A DNA stretch of 64,000 nt from Leptospirales bacterium (GCA_013297885.1 JAAFIR010000008.1:1-64000); one strand, 5' to 3'; shown: positions 17,353 to 26,061, counted from the stretch's first letter. Made by a program: numbers and translations. The notes: a model not told the origin generated them from the sequence alone.

Positions 17353-18821
17353 TTTCTCTCCAAACATCTCTTAGTATAAAAATCGACTCTTTCTTTGTCA
17401 TAATTCAGTTGAACTATGTCTTTTAACAAAATTTTCAATGCTTTTTCATATTCTTTTTTGGAATAATGGCTTATTGCTGCAAAAAACAAACATTTTGCTT
17501 TTAAATTTTTATCTTCTGTTTTATCTGCAAGTGCTAAAAATTTGATGATAGAAAGTTTATATTTTTCTTTTTTAAAAAAGTTTTTATATATAAAATCAAA
17601 GTTAGAATCAATTACTTTTTCTGGTTCAATTGGAATTGGAGCTTCAGTAGGGGATTTTGCTAGAGATAGGTTCTTTTTTTTCTTTTTTGATTTATCAATT
17701 TTTACAAAAGAAATATTTTCAGTTAAATTCTTTTCTTCTAGTATATCTTTTTCATAAACTGTAACTCCATAATACAAATCTTTTGGAATTGTATTTATTG
17801 GATGAAGAAATTGTGTATCAGGGTGTACGAGAATTCCAATTTTTTTTGCTTTGCCATTTAGGAGTGATGATTCTTTTCCGTTCATTTTTTCTTCAGCTTC
17901 ATAAACTGTATAAATCGAAGCATTCATTGTTGCGTTTTCTGGAGCTTTCCAATTTAATAAAATTCCATCTTTTCTTCTTTCATATTTTAAATCTGAAATT
18001 TTTAGAGGTCCAACAGTTTTTTTTTCTTCAACAACTTTAATTGGAAATTTTTCTTCTTCATTATATACAAAATAAATTTTTTTATAACCTTGATTTTCTT
18101 CTAGGTCAAAATATTCTTTTGATTTTAAACTAACTGTAACTCCATAATAAAAAGTTTCAGACTTTTTTAAGTCTAAATCTAAATAAGTTGTTTCAGGATG
18201 AGATAGTTCTACAAGTTTCTCAGCTTTATCAAACATACCTTGTTTATTTAGAGGATTTAATGATCGATAAACTGTATAAAGAGGTTCAGTGTATTCTGCT
18301 TCAAGAGGTGGAGTCCAAGTGAGTCTGATTGAATTATCTTGTTGTCTTAATCTTAAGTTGGAAATTTCACTGACTAAATGTTTTGTTTCAATAATGACTT
18401 CAGCTTTTTCAACTAAATTTGTTCTTGCAGGAACTACAACTCCAATTGTAGTAAAATTTTGGTTTGCATAAAGTTTAGATCTTTTCTTTTTAATTTGAGC
18501 GACTTGAACAATTGAATAATAATATGTTCCAGCTTTTAAATTAATATCTTTATAAGAATTAAAGGGGCTTTTTTTTTCTGATTTATATTTTCCTAAAGAA
18601 TCTGAAATACCTAACTTTTCAAAACTATCAATTATATCTGAAGAACGTGCAATGATTATATCACCATCCTCATCAGGTTCTTTCCAATTTAATTCAATTG
18701 AAGTTTTATCTGAACTAAGTGTTGCTTTTAAATTTTTTATTATATCTTTATCTGGAATTTCAGTTGAGGATGTTTCTGCTAAAAGTGGGAGAATAAATAA
18801 GAAATGGAAAATTAATTTCAT
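17349..18821 (-). CDS. Exported protein with fibronectin III-like repeats
   Basis: A 490-residue exported protein (signal peptide about 1-16). Three related beta-sandwich segments can be seen, each with a core of the type LRWTPP/LNWKAPE/LNWKEPDEDG followed by YTVYRS or YTVYEA and a YYGVTV or YYSIVQV strand: about 25-125, 150-250 and 270-375. These are fibronectin type III-like. The last 100 residues are helical and end in a TPR-like pair. Its stop overlaps the start of the TPR gene, pointing to one envelope complex. Confidence 0.75.
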   Translation of the reverse strand: MKLIFHFLFILPLLAETSSTEIPDKDIIKNLKATLSSDKTSIELNWKEPDEDGDIIIARSSDIIDSFEKLGISDSLGKYKSEKKSPFNSYKDINLKAGTYYYSIVQVAQIKKKRSKLYANQNFTTIGVVVPARTNLVEKAEVIIETKHLVSEISNLRLRQQDNSIRLTWTPPLEAEYTEPLYTVYRSLNPLNKQGMFDKAEKLVELSHPETTYLDLDLKKSETFYYGVTVSLKSKEYFDLEENQGYKKIYFVYNEEEKFPIKVVEEKKTVGPLKISDLKYERRKDGILLNWKAPENATMNASIYTVYEAEEKMNGKESSLLNGKAKKIGILVHPDTQFLHPINTIPKDLYYGVTVYEKDILEEKNLTENISFVKIDKSKKKKKNLSLAKSPTEAPIPIEPEKVIDSNFDFIYKNFFKKEKYKLSIIKFLALADKTEDKNLKAKCLFFAAISHYSKKEYEKALKILLKDIVQLNYDKERVDFYTKRCLERK

Positions 18822-18923
18822 AGAAATATCTATATATTCTTTTTGGAAATAAATTTCAAGAAATTCTTTTTTTCAAACTATAGATTTTCTTTAAAATTAG
18901 AAATCAAAAAAATTCAATCAAAA

Positions 18924-19607
18924 TTATTCTAGATACCAGCCATCTGGAATTTCGGAACCGGGATATTCTTTATATTTTTCGATAATTACAGAAATATTAT
19001 CCAGATGAACGACAAAATCGTTTTTAGGCATATTTGGAAGTGATTCCAAAAACAAGTTTTTTAAATTGAATTCTTCACGTTTTGAATAATTTAATCGATT
19101 TGGTTCTCTAACAAAATTCACTTTTGCTTCTAATCTTTTCCAACCTTGAAAATTTAATTCACCAAAATCGATATTCAAATCTTTTGAATTTTTTTGCCCA
19201 AGAGTTGCTTTTAAATGAATTGGATAATTGGAAGAATGAACCCAAATCGACAGCATAACAGGTCTTCCATGAGGAAAAAATTTTTTTTCTGTATTTGCAA
19301 AAATAATTTTATCTCTACCAGGAATTTCAATATGACCATGAACTTGAAGTGATTTTGGAAATTCAGTTTCAACTGATTCAAATAAAGATTTTTCAATTTC
19401 AAATAAATTACCAAATGGAATTTTTTTTGTTAAGGAAAGACTACTTAAGTATGTATGTTTTTTTAAAACTTCCCAAACATGCCCATCTTCAAAAGACTCA
19501 ATCAGAAAAAATTCATAACGATCAGAACTTTTTAGTTTTTTTAAATCTTCGAGCCTATCAGAATAAACACAAATTAAAAATAAGAGAAAATAAAAAATTG
19601 ATTTCAA
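18924..19607 (-). CDS. flaA: FlaA-family periplasmic flagellar filament sheath protein
   Basis: FlaA coats the flagellin core of spirochaete periplasmic flagella. Start choice matters: the open frame extends to 19685, but its first 26 codons lie inside repeat element C. TTG 19607 is preceded by AGGAG at 19613-19617 and begins a proper signal peptide (MKSIFYFLLFLICVYS). The 227-residue product shows the family landmarks: an early FESFEDGHVWEV-like FEDG-W, a central LSIWVHSSNYPIHLKATL, GELNFQGWKRLEAKV, and a C-terminal FVVHLDNISVI. Length matches FlaA2-type proteins. Confidence 0.85.
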   Translation of the reverse strand: MKSIFYFLLFLICVYSDRLEDLKKLKSSDRYEFFLIESFEDGHVWEVLKKHTYLSSLSLTKKIPFGNLFEIEKSLFESVETEFPKSLQVHGHIEIPGRDKIIFANTEKKFFPHGRPVMLSIWVHSSNYPIHLKATLGQKNSKDLNIDFGELNFQGWKRLEAKVNFVREPNRLNYSKREEFNLKNLFLESLPNMPKNDFVVHLDNISVIIEKYKEYPGSEIPDGWYLE

Positions 19608-19612
19608 GTTTA

Positions 19613-19617
19613 CTCCT
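19613..19617 (-). promoter_or_regulatory. Ribosome-binding site fixing the TTG start of flaA
   Basis: On the minus strand AGGAG stands five bases before TTG 19607. This is the only good Shine-Dalgarno in the region and places the flaA start downstream of structured element C, which the longer reading frame would otherwise translate. Confidence 0.75.
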
Positions 19618-19634
19618 AGTTTTAAAAATTCTTG

Positions 19635-19715
19635 GCGATTCGCTCTTCGAGCGACCGAGCTAGAAAATGCTTCGGTGCTTCGCACTCGCTTTGCGACATT
19701 TTCTATCTCTATCGC
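19635..19715 (-). repeat. Type 2 two-hairpin intergenic element, copy C
   Basis: On the plus strand: GCGAT (19635-19639), a small hairpin TCGCTC-TTC-GAGCGA (19640-19654), CCGAGC, then hairpin TAGAAAATG (19661-19669) with CATTTTCTA (19697-19705), TCTCT and ATCGC (19711-19715). The ends pair as GCGAT/ATCGC. The complement aligns with type 1 elements (GCGATAGAGA, hairpin, GCTCGG, hairpin, ATCGC), so the strand is given as minus. It lies immediately upstream of flaA. Confidence 0.8.
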
Positions 19716-19790
19716 TTTATTTAAGTTTCGGAAATTTTTTAGTTTTGGTTAATTGGTTTTCAGGTAAATTTCTAAATGCAGAAGAAACCA

Positions 19791-19931
19791 GCGAAAGTGA
19801 TTGAAGCGGAAATCCTTTTACTTTTTTTTAAGATATTTTTAAAATTGAGTTAAATTGTAAAAGATTGGAGTGAAAAGCACGGTTTTTTTTGTAAAGAAGT
19901 TATATATAACTTCTTTATAAAAAAAATTCGC
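19791..19931 (+). repeat. Type 1 two-hairpin intergenic element, copy D
   Basis: GCGAA (19791-19795), AG, TGATTGAAGCGG, a first hairpin with short outer stem TCCTTTTAC/GTAAAAGA and an A+T-rich interior, then TGGAGTGAAAAGCACGG, a T-run, a perfect 24-base palindrome AAAGAAGTTATA/TATAACTTCTTT (19893-19916), an A-run, TTCGC (19927-19931) and CC. The element ends six bases before the stop codon of the cytochrome c peroxidase gene on the other strand, so it can act as that gene's 3' hairpin. Confidence 0.85.
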
Positions 19932-19936
19932 CCAAA

Positions 19937-20899
19937 CTATTTTCTTGTTTTATCGGTTAATGCATTTAAAAAAGTTTTGATCGATTGAACTTCAGCAGAA
20001 GTCAAATCTTTGTTTAATTGGTGATAAGCCATTTTTGTAATTGCTTCTTCAACTGTTTTAATGCTTCCATCATGAAAATAAGGAGCTGTCAACATAACAT
20101 TTCTAAGCGAAGGAACTTTGAAAAAATATTTATCTGCTTCATTTTTTGTTACATTAAATCTACCAAGGTCTTTAGTTTCGTAAGGATTTCTTTCACCTAA
20201 TTTTCTGTAAGAAGTTGCACCCATTGCAGCTCCATAATGACAACTAACACAACCGGTATCCATAAAAGTTTTGAGACCTTCAACTTCATCAGATGTCATG
20301 GCTTTTAAATCACCATTCATCCAATCATCAAAACGATCAGTTGTTTTAAGAGTTCTTTCAAATGCAGCAATTGCTTTTGCTAAATTATCATAACTTAATG
20401 CAGATTTATCGCTAGGAAATGCTTTTTTAAATTTTTCTGGGTAATCAGTTTTTGAAAGTTTATCAAGAACTGCTTTTTCACTTGGCATAGCCATTTCACC
20501 AGGATTTAAAATTGGACCTTTTGCTTGGTCAGCTAAAGTTTCTGCTCTTCCATCCCAAAATTGTGCAAGATGAAAACCTGCGTTTAAAACAGTTGGAGAA
20601 TTTCTATCTCCTCGTTTTCCAAATGCACCTGGGGAAGTTGGCTCATTGTCAACACCACCTGCTTTGCCTTCAATATTATGGCATGAGTTACAAGATTGTT
20701 TATCATTTGCGGAAAGTTTTACATCAAAATATAATTCTTTACCAAGTGATATTAATTCAGTTGTATCACCTTCTGACCCGGGCATTTTTTCTGGTAATGC
20801 ACCAAAAGTTTGTTTTGCTTTTTTTTGAAGCTCTAAAGTTTCTTTGGATGGTCCACAAAAAATTGTGAATCCTAAAATTAAAATAAAAATTAATTTCAT
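19937..20899 (-). CDS. Di-heme cytochrome c peroxidase-like lipoprotein
   Basis: Predicted to reduce hydrogen peroxide in the periplasm with electrons from cytochrome c (CcpA/MauG superfamily). A lipoprotein signal ends at Cys15 (FTIFCG). Two heme c attachment sites are present: CNSCH at residues 70-74 and CVSCH at 217-221. Between them are AFGKRGDRNSPTVLNAGF and FWDGRAETLADQA, both hallmarks of bacterial di-heme peroxidases, and the C-terminal VPSLRNVMLTAPYFHDGS block. Length 320 matches. It is transcribed away from nadC across elements E1 and E2. Confidence 0.93.
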   Translation of the reverse strand: MKLIFILILGFTIFCGPSKETLELQKKAKQTFGALPEKMPGSEGDTTELISLGKELYFDVKLSANDKQSCNSCHNIEGKAGGVDNEPTSPGAFGKRGDRNSPTVLNAGFHLAQFWDGRAETLADQAKGPILNPGEMAMPSEKAVLDKLSKTDYPEKFKKAFPSDKSALSYDNLAKAIAAFERTLKTTDRFDDWMNGDLKAMTSDEVEGLKTFMDTGCVSCHYGAAMGATSYRKLGERNPYETKDLGRFNVTKNEADKYFFKVPSLRNVMLTAPYFHDGSIKTVEEAITKMAYHQLNKDLTSAEVQSIKTFLNALTDKTRK

Positions 20900-20975
20900 A
20901 TTTGTTCCTTTGTTTATTGTAACATTATTTAGACATTATGTTTTTAGGATATAAAGTTTTTATTCTTTATTTTTG

Positions 20976-21062
20976 GAGAATTTTTGCTTCGCAAAAACCG
21001 TGCTTTCCTTTTTTGTCAAAATTTTTTATAAAAAATTTTGACACCAAGTCAATCACTTTCTC
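20976..21062 (-). repeat. Type 1 element, copy E1 (inverted partner of E2)
   Basis: On the minus strand: GAGAA (21058-21062), AG, TGATTGACTTGG, hairpin 1, GGAAAGCACGG, hairpin 2 TTTTTGC-GAA-GCAAAAA, TTCTC (20976-20980). Hairpin 1 is a perfect 30-base palindrome (21014-21043) without a loop. The closing pair changed from GCGAA/TTCGC to GAGAA/TTCTC on both sides, and a G-T and a T-A pair can extend it. E1 and E2 are head to head with a 46-base spacer that itself starts CTAGTGT and ends ACACTAG-like. Confidence 0.85.
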
Positions 21063-21108
21063 TAGTGTAGAAAAACTTTTCTGATTTTAAAAGTTCTTTT
21101 CAACACTA

Positions 21109-21301
21109 GCAAAAGTGATTGGAGTGGTGCAGCTCGAAGAGCGAGGCAGTCTATCAGTGGGCTTTAGCACACTGATAGACCATAGCCACAAAAAGCACGG
21201 TTTTTTTTACCTAACACAATTCTATTTGTATTGAAATAAATTTCAATTAGCTCCTTTCCCTAAAAGGGAAGGGAGAGAGGGTTAGGTATAAAAAAATTTG
21301 C
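21109..21301 (+). repeat. Type 1 element, copy E2 with long second hairpin
   Basis: GCAAA (21109-21113), AG, TGATTGGAGTGG, a small hairpin GCTC-GAA-GAGC, hairpin 1 with perfect 11-bp stem (21149-21159 with 21170-21180), AAAAGCACGG, a T-run, then a long hairpin 2 whose base is ACCTAAC (21209-21215) with GTTAGGT (21281-21287), an A-run, and TTTGC (21297-21301). The closing pair is GCAAA/TTTGC, again compensated. Inside hairpin 2 lies a second small stem around TTTCCCTAAAAGGGAA. The element ends 32 bases before the nadC start. Confidence 0.8.
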
Positions 21302-21333
21302 CAAATGAAAATTGAAAAAAAAGAAATTGCTAA

Positions 21334-22230
21334 ATGTTCAAATCAAAATTAAATCACATTATGAACCGTTATTATACTAAGCCAATTGATTTTATTGAGG
21401 CTTCTGATTTTACTGAACTTGTGAGACTTGCACTAGCTGAAGATAGAATTGATTATGATATTACATCTGAATCTATTTTTCAACATTCTGATTTTGGAAA
21501 AGCTAAACTAATTTCAAAAACTGATGGAGTTTTGTCTGGACTTGCTGTTGTTTCTGAAATACAAAAACAAACAGGGTTTCAATTTCAATTTAAAACTTTA
21601 AAAAAAGATGGAGATGCTTTAAAGAATAAAGATGTGATTTTGGAGCTTGAAGGAAATTTAATTACCATTCTTAGAGTAGAAAGACCCATGCTCAATTTTT
21701 TGCAATATTTATCTGGAATTTCTTCTGAAACAAACAGACTGGCTCTGCAGTATAAAAATAAATTACATATTTTAGATACCAGAAAAACTTTACCGGGTTA
21801 TAGGAAGCTTGCGAAGTATGCTGTGTTTATGGGTGGAGGTTTTAATCATAGAATTAATCTTTCAGATATGGGTTTAATCAAAGACAATCATGTGGCACTT
21901 TCAGGTTCTATTTTATCAGCTGTGGAAAAAATAAAACTTAAATTTCCTGATCGAAAAATTGAATTAGAAATTGATGAACTTTCACAACTTGATGAAGCAA
22001 TTAAGTCTAGTCCAGATATGATTTTACTTGATAATTTTTCTGTGGAAGATACGAAAATTGCATTTGAAAAAATCAAATCGTCAAACAAAGAAATTTTAAT
22101 TGAATGCTCAGGTGGAATCACTCCTGAAAAATTAAATGCACTTTCTGAAATTGGTTTGATGGGTGTAAGTATGGGATATTTAACTCATACTACAAAATTT
22201 TTGGATTTGAGTTTGGAGATTTTGAATTAA
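21334..22230 (+). CDS. nadC: Nicotinate-nucleotide pyrophosphorylase (carboxylating)
   Basis: NadC converts quinolinate and PRPP to nicotinate mononucleotide in de novo NAD synthesis. The 298-residue sequence carries the family motifs: an N-terminal ALAEDRIDYDIT, LDTRKTLPGYRKLAKYAV, GGGFNHRINLSDMGLIKDNH, LELEIDEL-type strand with ELEIDELSQ, MILLDNF, and CSGGITPEKL. ATG 21334 is kept; ATG 21361 (9 codons later) is an alternative with no better ribosome-binding site. Its TAA shares a base with the ATG of the rel gene, so the two are coupled. Confidence 0.93.
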   Translation: MFKSKLNHIMNRYYTKPIDFIEASDFTELVRLALAEDRIDYDITSESIFQHSDFGKAKLISKTDGVLSGLAVVSEIQKQTGFQFQFKTLKKDGDALKNKDVILELEGNLITILRVERPMLNFLQYLSGISSETNRLALQYKNKLHILDTRKTLPGYRKLAKYAVFMGGGFNHRINLSDMGLIKDNHVALSGSILSAVEKIKLKFPDRKIELEIDELSQLDEAIKSSPDMILLDNFSVEDTKIAFEKIKSSNKEILIECSGGITPEKLNALSEIGLMGVSMGYLTHTTKFLDLSLEILN

Positions 22231-24257
22231 TGGGTTTTATAAAAAAAGATGCAACTGCTGAAGATTTTTTTGTTTCAGTTAAAGAAAGATTATCCCAAAA
22301 TGATTTCTCTTTTATCGAAAAAGCTTATCAAGTTTCTCTCCAAAAACACGAAGGTCAAAAAAGATATTCTGGTGAGCCATATATAATTCATCCTTTAAAT
22401 GTTGCTTATATTTTAAATGAACTAAAGCAAGACCCTTCCACAATTGCAGCTGGACTTTTACATGATGTAATCGAAGATACAGATTATACTGATGATGATA
22501 TGACTCGTGATTTTGGAAAAGAAGTAACTAGGCTTGTTGAAGGTGTCACAAAAATTTCAAAAATAAAAAATAAATCCAAACTCACAAAAGAAACAATAAC
22601 TGCAGAAAATGTGAGAAAGATGCTTCAAGCTACAACTTCTGATCCAAGAATTATTGTAATTAAACTTGCTGATAAAACTCATAATATGAGAACATTAAAA
22701 TTTCATAAACCTGAAAAACAAATTACAATTGCAAACGAAACATTAAATATTTATGCACCAATGGCCGGAAGACTTGGAATATATAAATTAAAATCGGAAC
22801 TAGAAGATTTATCATTTCAAATTTTAGAACCAGAAGAATACCAAAAATTAAAACAACAAATTGCTTCCAAAAAAATTGAAAGAGATCAATTTATAGAAAC
22901 AACAAAAAATATCATTAAACAAAGATTAAACGAAATTAACTTAGATGTTCAAGTTGAAGGTAGAGCAAAACATTTTTATTCAATTCATAAAAAAATGAAA
23001 GATAAAGAAAAAACTTTTGAACAGATAAATGATATTCGAGCAGTAAGAATCATCACTAAAGAAGTAAGGGATTGTTATGGTGTTTTAGGAATTATTCATT
23101 CTATTTGGACACCAATTCCGGGAAAATTTAAAGACTATATAGCAACTCCAAAAACTAATCAGTACCAATCATTACACACTGCAGTTATTGGACAAGATGG
23201 TCGTCCACTTGAAATCCAAATTAGAACATTAGAAATGAACAATACAGCTGAATTTGGAATTGCAGCACACTGGGCATATAAAGAAGGTTCTGCTTCTAAA
23301 GACAAAGAACAAACTGTAAAATGGATTGAAAAAATTCGTGAATGGGGTGGACAAAATCCAAACTCAAAAGAATTTTTGGATGATTTATCTCATGAACTTC
23401 ATGAAGATGAAGTATTTGTTTTTTCTCCCAAAGGTGATATTTATAATTTTCCAAAAGGTTCAACTATTTTAGATTATGCATTTAGAATTCATACTGATGT
23501 TGGTCTTAAAGCCAAAGGGGCTAAAATTTCAGGAAGAATGATTCCACTTAGGGCTGAGTTAAAGTCTGGAGAACAAATTGAAATTATTACTGATAAAAAA
23601 AACAAACCTTCTCCTTTATGGCTTCGAATAGTAAAAACTTCTTCTGCAAAACAAAAACTCAGACAATATTTTCGTAAACTTCAAGATGAATCTGAAATTG
23701 AAAATTCGATTTCAATTTTATCACTTCAAAAAGAAAATGATGAAGTTGTTTCAATTCCTGAAAAGGAAATTACTACTAAAAAACAAAAAGTAAAACCAAA
23801 ATCAAAAGAAATAAAAGCAAGTATTTTAGTTGCTGGAATTAAAGATACTTTAGTTAGACTTGCAACTTGTTGTTCACCTTTACCCGGGAACGAAATCGTA
23901 GGTTTTGTCACAAGAGGAAGAGGTGTATCTGTTCACAAATCTTCTTGTCCAACCATAAAAAATTATACAGAGAGTAAGCGGATAGTTTCTGTTAGGTGGG
24001 ATGGAATAAATAATCCTGTTCCAGTTAGGATAGAAGTTAAAGCTTATGATAGACAAGGAATTTATTTGGAAATGGTGGAATCTATATCCAAAACAGAAAC
24101 TAATATTTTAGAAGCTGGTGCAAGTTCAAGTGGTGAAGGAACTTTGATAGCAAGATTTTTAATTGAAATAGAACATTTAGATCAGTTAGAAGAAATTTTA
24201 GAAACAATCAGGCATATCAATAATATTTTATACGCTGAAAGAGTTATTGATAAATGA
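22230..24257 (+). CDS. rel: Bifunctional RelA/SpoT-type (p)ppGpp synthetase/hydrolase
   Basis: Rel makes and degrades the alarmone (p)ppGpp in response to starvation. The 675-residue protein has an HD hydrolase domain with HDVIED at 78-83 and a later DKTHNMRTL, so hydrolysis should be active; a synthetase domain with DIRAVRIIT and YQSLHTAVIG; a TGS domain (VFVFSPKGDIYNFPKG); a zinc-finger-like segment with LATCCSPLPGNEIVGF; and a C-terminal ACT domain (RIEVKAYDRQGIYLEMV). It is the only Rel in this window. The ATG overlaps the nadC stop. Confidence 0.95.
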   Translation: MGFIKKDATAEDFFVSVKERLSQNDFSFIEKAYQVSLQKHEGQKRYSGEPYIIHPLNVAYILNELKQDPSTIAAGLLHDVIEDTDYTDDDMTRDFGKEVTRLVEGVTKISKIKNKSKLTKETITAENVRKMLQATTSDPRIIVIKLADKTHNMRTLKFHKPEKQITIANETLNIYAPMAGRLGIYKLKSELEDLSFQILEPEEYQKLKQQIASKKIERDQFIETTKNIIKQRLNEINLDVQVEGRAKHFYSIHKKMKDKEKTFEQINDIRAVRIITKEVRDCYGVLGIIHSIWTPIPGKFKDYIATPKTNQYQSLHTAVIGQDGRPLEIQIRTLEMNNTAEFGIAAHWAYKEGSASKDKEQTVKWIEKIREWGGQNPNSKEFLDDLSHELHEDEVFVFSPKGDIYNFPKGSTILDYAFRIHTDVGLKAKGAKISGRMIPLRAELKSGEQIEIITDKKNKPSPLWLRIVKTSSAKQKLRQYFRKLQDESEIENSISILSLQKENDEVVSIPEKEITTKKQKVKPKSKEIKASILVAGIKDTLVRLATCCSPLPGNEIVGFVTRGRGVSVHKSSCPTIKNYTESKRIVSVRWDGINNPVPVRIEVKAYDRQGIYLEMVESISKTETNILEAGASSSGEGTLIARFLIEIEHLDQLEEILETIRHINNILYAERVIDK

Positions 24258-24268
24258 TTTTTTCTTTA

Positions 24269-24357
24269 GCGAATTTTTGTTTCACAAAAAACGGACTCTC
24301 AGCTACTGTCAAAAAATTTTATACAAAATTTTTTGACACCGCTTCCATTCCTTTCGC
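24269..24357 (-). repeat. Type 1 two-hairpin intergenic element, copy F
   Basis: On the minus strand: GCGAA (24353-24357), AG, GAATGGAAGCGG, hairpin 1 with a perfect 14-bp stem (24307-24320 with 24325-24338) and tetraloop ATAC, GTAGCTGAGAGTCCG, hairpin 2 TTTTTGT-GAA-ACAAAAA, TTCGC (24269-24273). A second option pairs TAGCGAA/TTCGCTA (24267-24273 with 24362-24368). It starts 12 bases after the rel stop, so on the plus strand the structure may end or protect the nadC-rel transcript. Confidence 0.82.
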
Positions 24358-24423
24358 AGGTTTCGCTACTATTGAAAAATTAATTATATTTATTTTGTTA
24401 AGGAAAATTAAAAAGAGTTAAAA

Positions 24424-25137
24424 ATGATAACAGAAAAATTTACTTTAAATGAAATTTTAGATTACAATTTTGAAACAGGAAAAATTTTTGTAGAATTTAA
24501 AATACCTTTTGCTCATTATCTAAAATTTGAACTTGGAGTTTTATGTAGAAAAAAATCTATTCGTTTAGATTTAATTTTATCAGCTTTAAATCAATTTCCC
24601 GAAGAACCAAAAAAAGATTTTTTTAATTTTCCCATAAAATTACTTATTGAAAAAATTTTAAATGAGTTTCATGATTATTCAAGAAAAAGACTAGCACTTG
24701 CAGAAAAAAATGTTCATAAATTATATGATAATTTAAAACCCATTTATCCAAAAATAAAAGATATTTATGAAAATTTTATAGAATTTAAAGAAGAATTTGA
24801 ATCTCATTTATTAAAAGAAGAACAAGCTATTTTTCCAGAAATTCAAAATATAGACAATCTGCTTCAAGAAAAAAAAATTATAAAAAAACCAAATAGTTTA
24901 GAAATACCAATTGAAAATATGGAAAGTGAGCATTTGGATCAAGAACTACATTTTCAAAGAATTTTAGAATCAGCTGATGAATTTTTGAAATTAGATCAAA
25001 ATTTATTGGAAGCAAAAAATTATTTTTCAGAATTAAATTTATTTTATCTCAATCTCAACTATCATGTTTATATTGAAAATGAAATGTTATTTAAAAAAGC
25101 AAAAAGAATAGAAAATAGTTTTTATTTCGAAGTTTAA
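24424..25137 (+). CDS. Hemerythrin-like iron-sulfur repair (RIC/ScdA-like) protein
   Basis: A 237-residue cytoplasmic protein that looks like the RIC family (YtfE/ScdA), which repairs iron-sulfur clusters after oxidative or nitrosative stress using a di-iron centre. The N-terminal part has an ScdA-like segment (IPFAHYLKFELGVLC, then LDLILSALNQF). The hemerythrin-like part supplies His/Glu ligands in LNEFHDYSRKRL, FESHLLKEEQAIFPEI, MESEHLDQELHF and a final LNYHVYIENEMLF. Spacing of the H...HxxxE pattern supports a di-iron site. Preceded by TTAAAAAG but no strong Shine-Dalgarno. Confidence 0.8.
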   Translation: MITEKFTLNEILDYNFETGKIFVEFKIPFAHYLKFELGVLCRKKSIRLDLILSALNQFPEEPKKDFFNFPIKLLIEKILNEFHDYSRKRLALAEKNVHKLYDNLKPIYPKIKDIYENFIEFKEEFESHLLKEEQAIFPEIQNIDNLLQEKKIIKKPNSLEIPIENMESEHLDQELHFQRILESADEFLKLDQNLLEAKNYFSELNLFYLNLNYHVYIENEMLFKKAKRIENSFYFEV

Positions 25138-25285
25138 TTAAATTTTACTTATATCGATTTTATATCATAGACAAATTTAAAAATCCTCAATAATTTTAAA
25201 CAAAACTTTATCAATTTTTTTTTATATTAACTACTTGCTCTTTTATTCTTAAATTATAATTTAAAAAATCTAAAGTGAGTTTAAA

Positions 25286-25975
25286 ATGAAACAAATCCTT
25301 TTTTTAATTTTGATTATTTTTAATTGTAGTTCTGTTAGTAAAGAATCAATTGTTAAACCAAAACCTATTTATGAATCACTAAGCAATATAAAAATTACAA
25401 AAACATGTTCAGAAATGTTGAAAAATTTGGGACAAGATTCGGTTAAATTTAACTATACTGAATTTAGAATTTCATGTGCTAGATCAGAAAATTTTAACCC
25501 AAATTATAGTAATGGAACTACAAGAAGTGAAATTGAAACTCTTATTGAAAAAAAAGAATATGAAAAAGCATTTATAGGAATAAGAAAATTTTTAATTCAT
25601 GATCCAGCAGATATAATGGCTTATATATATATGGAAGAAATTTATTTTAAAATTGGAAAACCAGATATGGCAGATTTTTTTCATTTTATAGCTGTCAATT
25701 TAATCGATTCAATTATTCAATCTGGTGATGGAACAAATCAAAATAAAGCATTTTATATGATTTCTGTTAAAGAAGAATATTCCTTTATTAATTTAATGGG
25801 ATTTAAAAATTTGGAAAGATATACCACTACTGATTCAAATGGACAAAGTTATGATGTTTTTACATTGGAAAATATAAAAACAGGAAAAAAACATTTGGTT
25901 TATTTTAATATAACTGAATCTTTTTTGATGATGAATAGAATGATGAACAAAAAAAAAGATGTATTAAAATTATAA
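25286..25975 (+). CDS. DUF4919-like lipoprotein
   Basis: A 229-residue lipoprotein (signal ending at Cys14, IFNCSS). The mature region resembles DUF4919: DSVKFNYTEFRISCARSENF near residue 50, a helical-repeat middle (YEKAFIGIRKFL, MAYIYMEEIYF), SGDGTNQNKAFYMISVKEEYSFINLMG, and LVYFNITESF near the C-terminus. DUF4919 is of unknown function and is seen in envelope proteins of Bacteroidetes and others. It stands alone, convergent with the HIT gene. Confidence 0.7.
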   Translation: MKQILFLILIIFNCSSVSKESIVKPKPIYESLSNIKITKTCSEMLKNLGQDSVKFNYTEFRISCARSENFNPNYSNGTTRSEIETLIEKKEYEKAFIGIRKFLIHDPADIMAYIYMEEIYFKIGKPDMADFFHFIAVNLIDSIIQSGDGTNQNKAFYMISVKEEYSFINLMGFKNLERYTTTDSNGQSYDVFTLENIKTGKKHLVYFNITESFLMMNRMMNKKKDVLKL

Positions 25976-26061
25976 TTTTTTTGTGAAGTTACTTAAAAAA
26001 TTACTTCGAATAGAACTTTCTGAAAATGATTTATACAATTTAAAAAAAAGTGTTAATGCTG

